A stretch of 53,209 nt of DNA, from positions 1 to 53,209 of the forward strand of contig CABUNJ010000018.1 in NCBI GenBank assembly GCA_902492935.1, read 5' to 3'. Made by a program: the position numbers and the translations under genes. Origin of the DNA: an uncultured Collinsella sp. Its GTDB lineage: Bacteria; Actinomycetota; Coriobacteriia; Coriobacteriales; Coriobacteriaceae. The first letter of the stretch is position 1. Every line of letters begins with the position of its first letter. The notes under the pieces were generated by a model. That model was not told the DNA's origin and searched no databases. It worked only from the letters and a program-made list of their open reading frames with translations. Below, piece after piece: positions 50,058-53,209 of the stretch.

Positions 50058-50942
50058 ATGTCCGATATCGAGAATCCGGCAGGCGACACGCGCCCGATTG
50101 GCGTGTTCGATTCTGGTTTGGGCGGTCTGACGGTTGCGCGCGCGATTGCGACGGCGCTGCCGCACGAGTCCGTCTACTACTTTGGCGACACCAAGCGCTG
50201 CCCCTACGGCACCCGCACCGAGGATGAGGTGCGCTCATTTGCGTTGCAGGCGGGCCGTTGGCTTTCGAAGCACGACGTCAAGATCATGGTCATCGCCTGC
50301 AATACGGCGACCGCTGCGGCCTTGCGTCTGGCCCAGCAGGTGCTCGACGTCCCCGTCATCGGTGTGATCGCACCGGGCGCACGCGCGGCAATCAACAGCA
50401 CCCGCACGCGCCGGGTGGGCGTGCTCGCCACCAACCTCACCATTCGCTCAGGCGCTTACACGCGTGCCATTCAGGACCTGGATGCCGGCGTCGATGTATA
50501 CGGCTGTCCTGCCTCGAGCTTTGTCGAGGTTGTCGAACACGAGCTCGCCTCGGGTGCACATCTGCAGGAACAGTGGCTTGAGAACGAGGACATCTTCGAT
50601 ACGCCTGCCGTGCGTGCGCTGGTGGGTGCCACGGTTGAGCCGCTGCGCGACCACGGTATCGATACCGTGGTGCTCGGCTGTACGCATTTTCCGCTGTTGG
50701 TGGGACCTATCCGCCATGCGCTGGGGCCTGGGGTGCGCGTCGTGAGTTCCGCCGAGGAGACCACACGCGAGCTGACCGATATCCTCACGCGCCGCGAGCA
50801 GCTGGCGGGCGGCGCCGCCGAGCCGCAGCATCGTTTTGCCACGACGGCCGATAACATTGCCGAGTTTGCGGTGGCGGGCAGCTTTATCTTTGGTCAGCCG
50901 CTCAAGAGCATCGAACATATCGATATCGATGAGCTGAAATAG
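50058..50942 (+). CDS. murI: Glutamate racemase
   Basis: A 294-residue cofactor-independent racemase making D-glutamate for peptidoglycan. The two catalytic cysteines are visible: VIACNTATAAALR and VVLGCTHFPLLVGP, with FDSGLGGLTVARAI and YFGDTKRCPYGTR. First gene of a tight run murI, rph, rdgB, dtd, a common neighbourhood. Ribosome site is weak (GGTGAGGTA). Confidence 0.96.
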   Translation: MSDIENPAGDTRPIGVFDSGLGGLTVARAIATALPHESVYYFGDTKRCPYGTRTEDEVRSFALQAGRWLSKHDVKIMVIACNTATAAALRLAQQVLDVPVIGVIAPGARAAINSTRTRRVGVLATNLTIRSGAYTRAIQDLDAGVDVYGCPASSFVEVVEHELASGAHLQEQWLENEDIFDTPAVRALVGATVEPLRDHGIDTVVLGCTHFPLLVGPIRHALGPGVRVVSSAEETTRELTDILTRREQLAGGAAEPQHRFATTADNIAEFAVAGSFIFGQPLKSIEHIDIDELK

Positions 50943-50996
50943 ATGTAAGGCAGCCGCCAAAGCCTTCGCCACATCTTTTGCCGAAAGGATATTTCT

Positions 50997-51722
50997 ATGG
51001 AGTACATGCAGGTCAACCGCGCCAACGGCCGCGCCGCCAACGAGTTGCGCCCCGTTAAGCTCACCCGTGGCGTCATGAAGCACGCCCACGGCTCGTGTTT
51101 GGCCGAGTTCGGCGACACGCGCGTGCTGTGCGCCGCCACTATCGAGGAGGGCGTGCCGGGCTGGCGAAAGGGAGCTAAGGCCGGCTGGGTGACCGCGGAA
51201 TACGCCATGCTGCCGACGTCGACCGGCAAGCGCTGCAAGCGCGAGCATGCCAACCGCAAGGGTCGCTCCATGGAGATTGAGCGCCTCATTGGCCGCAGCC
51301 TGCGTACCGTCGTCAACATGAAGGCGCTCGGCGAGTACACCGTCACCGTCGACTGCGATGTGATTCAGGCCGATGGCGGCACGCGTACAGCGAGCATCAC
51401 CGGCGCCTGGGTGGCGTTGCACGACGCCCTCGCCATGTGGGTCGAGGCGGGCAAGATCGAGCGCATCCCGCTTACCGGCCAGGTGGCTGCCATCTCCATG
51501 GGCGTTGTCGACGGCAATACGCTGCTTGACCTCGATTATTCCGAGGACAGCCATGCCGAGGTCGACATGAACCTCGTCGCCACCGACACCGGTGAGATGA
51601 TCGAGCTTCAGGGTACCGGCGAGCAGGCGCCCTTCGACCGCAAGCGCCTCAACGCCCTGCTCGACCTGGGCGACAAGGGTATCGCCGAGCTCATCGAGCT
51701 TCAGCGCCAAGCCCTCGCCTAA
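50997..51722 (+). CDS. rph: Ribonuclease PH
   Basis: A 241-residue phosphorolytic 3'-5' exoribonuclease trimming tRNA 3' ends; forms a hexamer. Landmarks: GSCLAEFGDTRVLCAATIEE (with Ser for the usual Gly-Ser), TAEYAMLPTST, EIERLIGRSLRTVV, CDVIQADGGTRTASITGA. Full length, no truncation as in some laboratory strains. GAAAGGA ribosome site. The stop codon overlaps a palindromic repeat. Confidence 0.97.
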   Translation: MEYMQVNRANGRAANELRPVKLTRGVMKHAHGSCLAEFGDTRVLCAATIEEGVPGWRKGAKAGWVTAEYAMLPTSTGKRCKREHANRKGRSMEIERLIGRSLRTVVNMKALGEYTVTVDCDVIQADGGTRTASITGAWVALHDALAMWVEAGKIERIPLTGQVAAISMGVVDGNTLLDLDYSEDSHAEVDMNLVATDTGEMIELQGTGEQAPFDRKRLNALLDLGDKGIAELIELQRQALA

Positions 51723-51776
51723 CCTGCCAAAAAAGGGACAGGTTTATTTTGGTAGGTTTTATCTGCGGAGACGTCT
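51721..51776 (+). repeat. Intergenic repeat, GGGACAGG core
   Basis: Arms AACCTGCCAAAA and TTTTGGTAGGTT around AAGGGACAGGTTTA, then TTATCTGCGGAGACGT. Same element as at 25603 and 20722; begins within the rph stop codon. Confidence 0.7.
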
Positions 51777-51866
51777 AGACACAAGACTGCCGTTGATTGA
51801 GAGGGAAGAGGCAGAGGCCCTCGTCGCCCTCGGCGCGGCATTGCTATAGAGACAAGGAGGCCAGTT

Positions 51867-52508
51867 ATGGCACTTGAGAAGATCGACATCGACACCCTCG
51901 ACCCGGCGGCGACCATCGTCGTGGCAACCGGAAACGCTCATAAGCTCACCGAGATCGAGGCCATTTTGGGCAAGGTTATGCCCGAGGTGCGCTTTGTGGC
52001 GCTCGGCCAGCTGGGCGATTTTGAGGACCCCGAGGAAAACGGCATGACGTTTTTGGAGAACGCCATCATCAAGGCGCAGGCTGCCGTCGAAGAGACGGGG
52101 CTCATGGCCATTGCCGACGATTCGGGCCTGGTCGTCGACGCGCTGGACGGTGAGCCCGGTGTGTATAGCGCACGCTACGCGGGCGTTCACGGCGACGATG
52201 CCGCCAACAATGCCAAGCTCCTCGTTAACCTGGAAGGCGTGGCGGACGAGGATCGCACCGCGCGCTTTATGAGCGTCGTTGCGCTCATCGACACGGACGG
52301 TTTGGTCACCTATGGTGAGGGCACCTGCGAGGGCGTTATCGCGCACGAGGGTCGCGGCGATTACGGCTTTGGCTACGACCCGCTGTTCCTGCCGGTCGAC
52401 ACGCCGGGCAAGACCATGGCCGAGCTGACGGCGGACGAGAAGAATGCCATCAGCCATCGATTCCATGCGCTCGAGCACCTATCCGCCAAACTGACGGGCG
52501 AGGAGTAG
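51867..52508 (+). CDS. rdgB: dITP/XTP pyrophosphatase (RdgB/HAM1)
   Basis: A 213-residue house-cleaning enzyme removing dITP, ITP and XTP from the nucleotide pool. Motifs: IVVATGNAHKLTEIEAIL, ENAIIKAQAAVEETG, ADDSGLVVDALDGEPGVYSA-RYAG, GYDPLFLPV, and the closing SHRFHALEHL. Ribosome site AAGGAGG. The next gene starts three bases after its stop. Confidence 0.96.
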   Translation: MALEKIDIDTLDPAATIVVATGNAHKLTEIEAILGKVMPEVRFVALGQLGDFEDPEENGMTFLENAIIKAQAAVEETGLMAIADDSGLVVDALDGEPGVYSARYAGVHGDDAANNAKLLVNLEGVADEDRTARFMSVVALIDTDGLVTYGEGTCEGVIAHEGRGDYGFGYDPLFLPVDTPGKTMAELTADEKNAISHRFHALEHLSAKLTGEE

Positions 52509-52511
52509 GCC

Positions 52512-52958
52512 GTGCGCGCGGTGGTGCAGCGCGTGCTCAACGCCGGCGTGACGGTCGACGGCGAGTGCGTGGGTCGCATTGGACGCGGCTACCTGGTGCT
52601 GCTGGGTGTGGGCCATGGCGATACGCGTGCCGAGGCCGACAAGCTGTGGGGCAAGCTCCGCGGCCTGCGCATCAACGAGGATGAGAACGGCAAGACCAAT
52701 CTGGCGCTTGCCGATGTCGACGGCGAGGTGCTCGTGGTGTCGCAGTTCACGCTGTTCGCTGACTGCCGCCACGGTCGCCGTCCGTCGTTTACCGATGCAG
52801 GCGCCCCCGATGTTGCCAACGAGCTCTACGAGTACTTCCTGACGCTCGTTCGTCAAGATGTCGAACACGTGGCGCACGGCATCTTTGGCGCCGATATGAA
52901 AGTCGATCTTGTCAACGACGGCCCATTCACCATCGTCTTGGACACCGACAACCTTTAG
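52512..52958 (+). CDS. dtd: D-aminoacyl-tRNA deacylase
   Basis: A 148-residue homodimeric enzyme hydrolysing D-amino acids (and Gly from tRNA-Ala) off tRNA. Opening MRAVVQRVLNAGVTVDGE, catalytic SQFTLFADCRHGRRPSF near 77, and the cis-proline motif NDGPFTI near the C-terminus. GTG start, only three bases from rdgB, with the ribosome site GAGGAG formed by the end of rdgB. Confidence 0.96.
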   Translation: MRAVVQRVLNAGVTVDGECVGRIGRGYLVLLGVGHGDTRAEADKLWGKLRGLRINEDENGKTNLALADVDGEVLVVSQFTLFADCRHGRRPSFTDAGAPDVANELYEYFLTLVRQDVEHVAHGIFGADMKVDLVNDGPFTIVLDTDNL

Positions 52959-52986
52959 GTTACGCGGTTTTACCAAACCGCGTAAC
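52959..52986 (+). terminator. Perfect hairpin after dtd
   Basis: GTTACGCGGTTT-TACC-AAACCGCGTAAC, beginning right after the dtd stop. No T tract follows, so termination efficiency is unclear. Confidence 0.55.
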
Positions 52987-53209
52987 AACTGGTCATGCGA
53001 GATTGTCGTCTGGTACGTATTTGGGACGAGGCTTATTTAGCTGGTTGATTTCCGATCTCAGCCGAACACATTGAGCGGATAGGCCATTCCCGCAGTTAGC
53101 CGAACGCCCCCGCGGCCCCTCCTGGGGTCCGGGGGCGGCATTTTCCCAGTTGAAGGAACGGTGGAGATGTGTTTCGATGGGTCCGGTGGCCATGCTCCGC
53201 CCGCCGCCC
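52987..53209. other. Non-coding window end
   Basis: No credible gene. Contains one GC-rich hairpin at about 53107-53140 (GCCCCCG...CGGGGGC). A minus-strand frame of 66 residues here has no ribosome site or recognisable domain. Confidence 0.4.

Overview
The window looks like a chromosomal segment of a Coriobacteriia gut actinobacterium, most likely Collinsella or a close relative. This is inferred from high GC, ATG/GTG/TTG starts behind strong purine-rich ribosome sites, an LAQTG sortase-type wall anchor, a fused double-ATPase ECF module, a tandem Asp23 operon and the overall gene mix. No 16S rRNA is present, so the genus is an inference.

Layout. 1-2.6 kb: 5'-truncated ammonium channel, PII protein, HAD phosphatase. 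2.6-4.6 kb: accessory locus with a LexA-like box, a 38-residue hydrophobic peptide gene whose ribosome site is folded into a hairpin, an IS110/IS1111-type transposon, and a structured RNA read toward the peptide gene from the far side of the transposon. 4.7-10.2 kb: TetR-like regulator and a 1595-residue 2-hydroxyacyl-CoA dehydratase activase-type protein. 10.3-17.6 kb: arylsulfotransferase remnant, DUF389 membrane protein with an EF-hand-like loop, a 1151-residue wall-anchored coiled-coil/CAP protein with a G9 tract, and an OPT transporter. 17.8-28.3 kb: housekeeping and envelope genes (coaX, dCMP deaminase, NifU-like, lgt, DUF6020, YebC, AmaP/DUF2273/Asp23, YitT, zinc-ribbon membrane protein). 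28.4-31.7 kb: two divergent amidohydrolases. 31.7-34.8 kb: groES-groEL between two very large palindromic elements. 34.95-38.5 kb: FMN riboswitch, ribU, fused ecfA, ecfT. 38.5-44.6 kb: two PPOX-fold paralogues, then argC-argJ-argB-argD behind a long ARG-box-like palindrome. 44.6-45.3 kb: MITE-like element and a duplicated tRNA-Val neighbourhood. 45.4-53 kb: asnB, murE, a HAD protein, murI, rph, rdgB, dtd.

How it fits together. Most genes run on the plus strand in short operons closed by strong hairpin terminators. Nitrogen themes recur (amt/PII, asparagine synthetase, arginine synthesis). Envelope themes also recur (lgt, murE, murI, Asp23 module, wall-anchored adhesin-like protein). Intergenic DNA carries several families of short palindromes, including hairpins with a GGGACAGG-like core of the kind associated with RAYT transposases.

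The most promising unexplained systems are the LexA-box/micropeptide/structured-RNA locus split by the IS element, the G-tract switch in the wall-anchored protein, and the paired giant palindromes around groESL.
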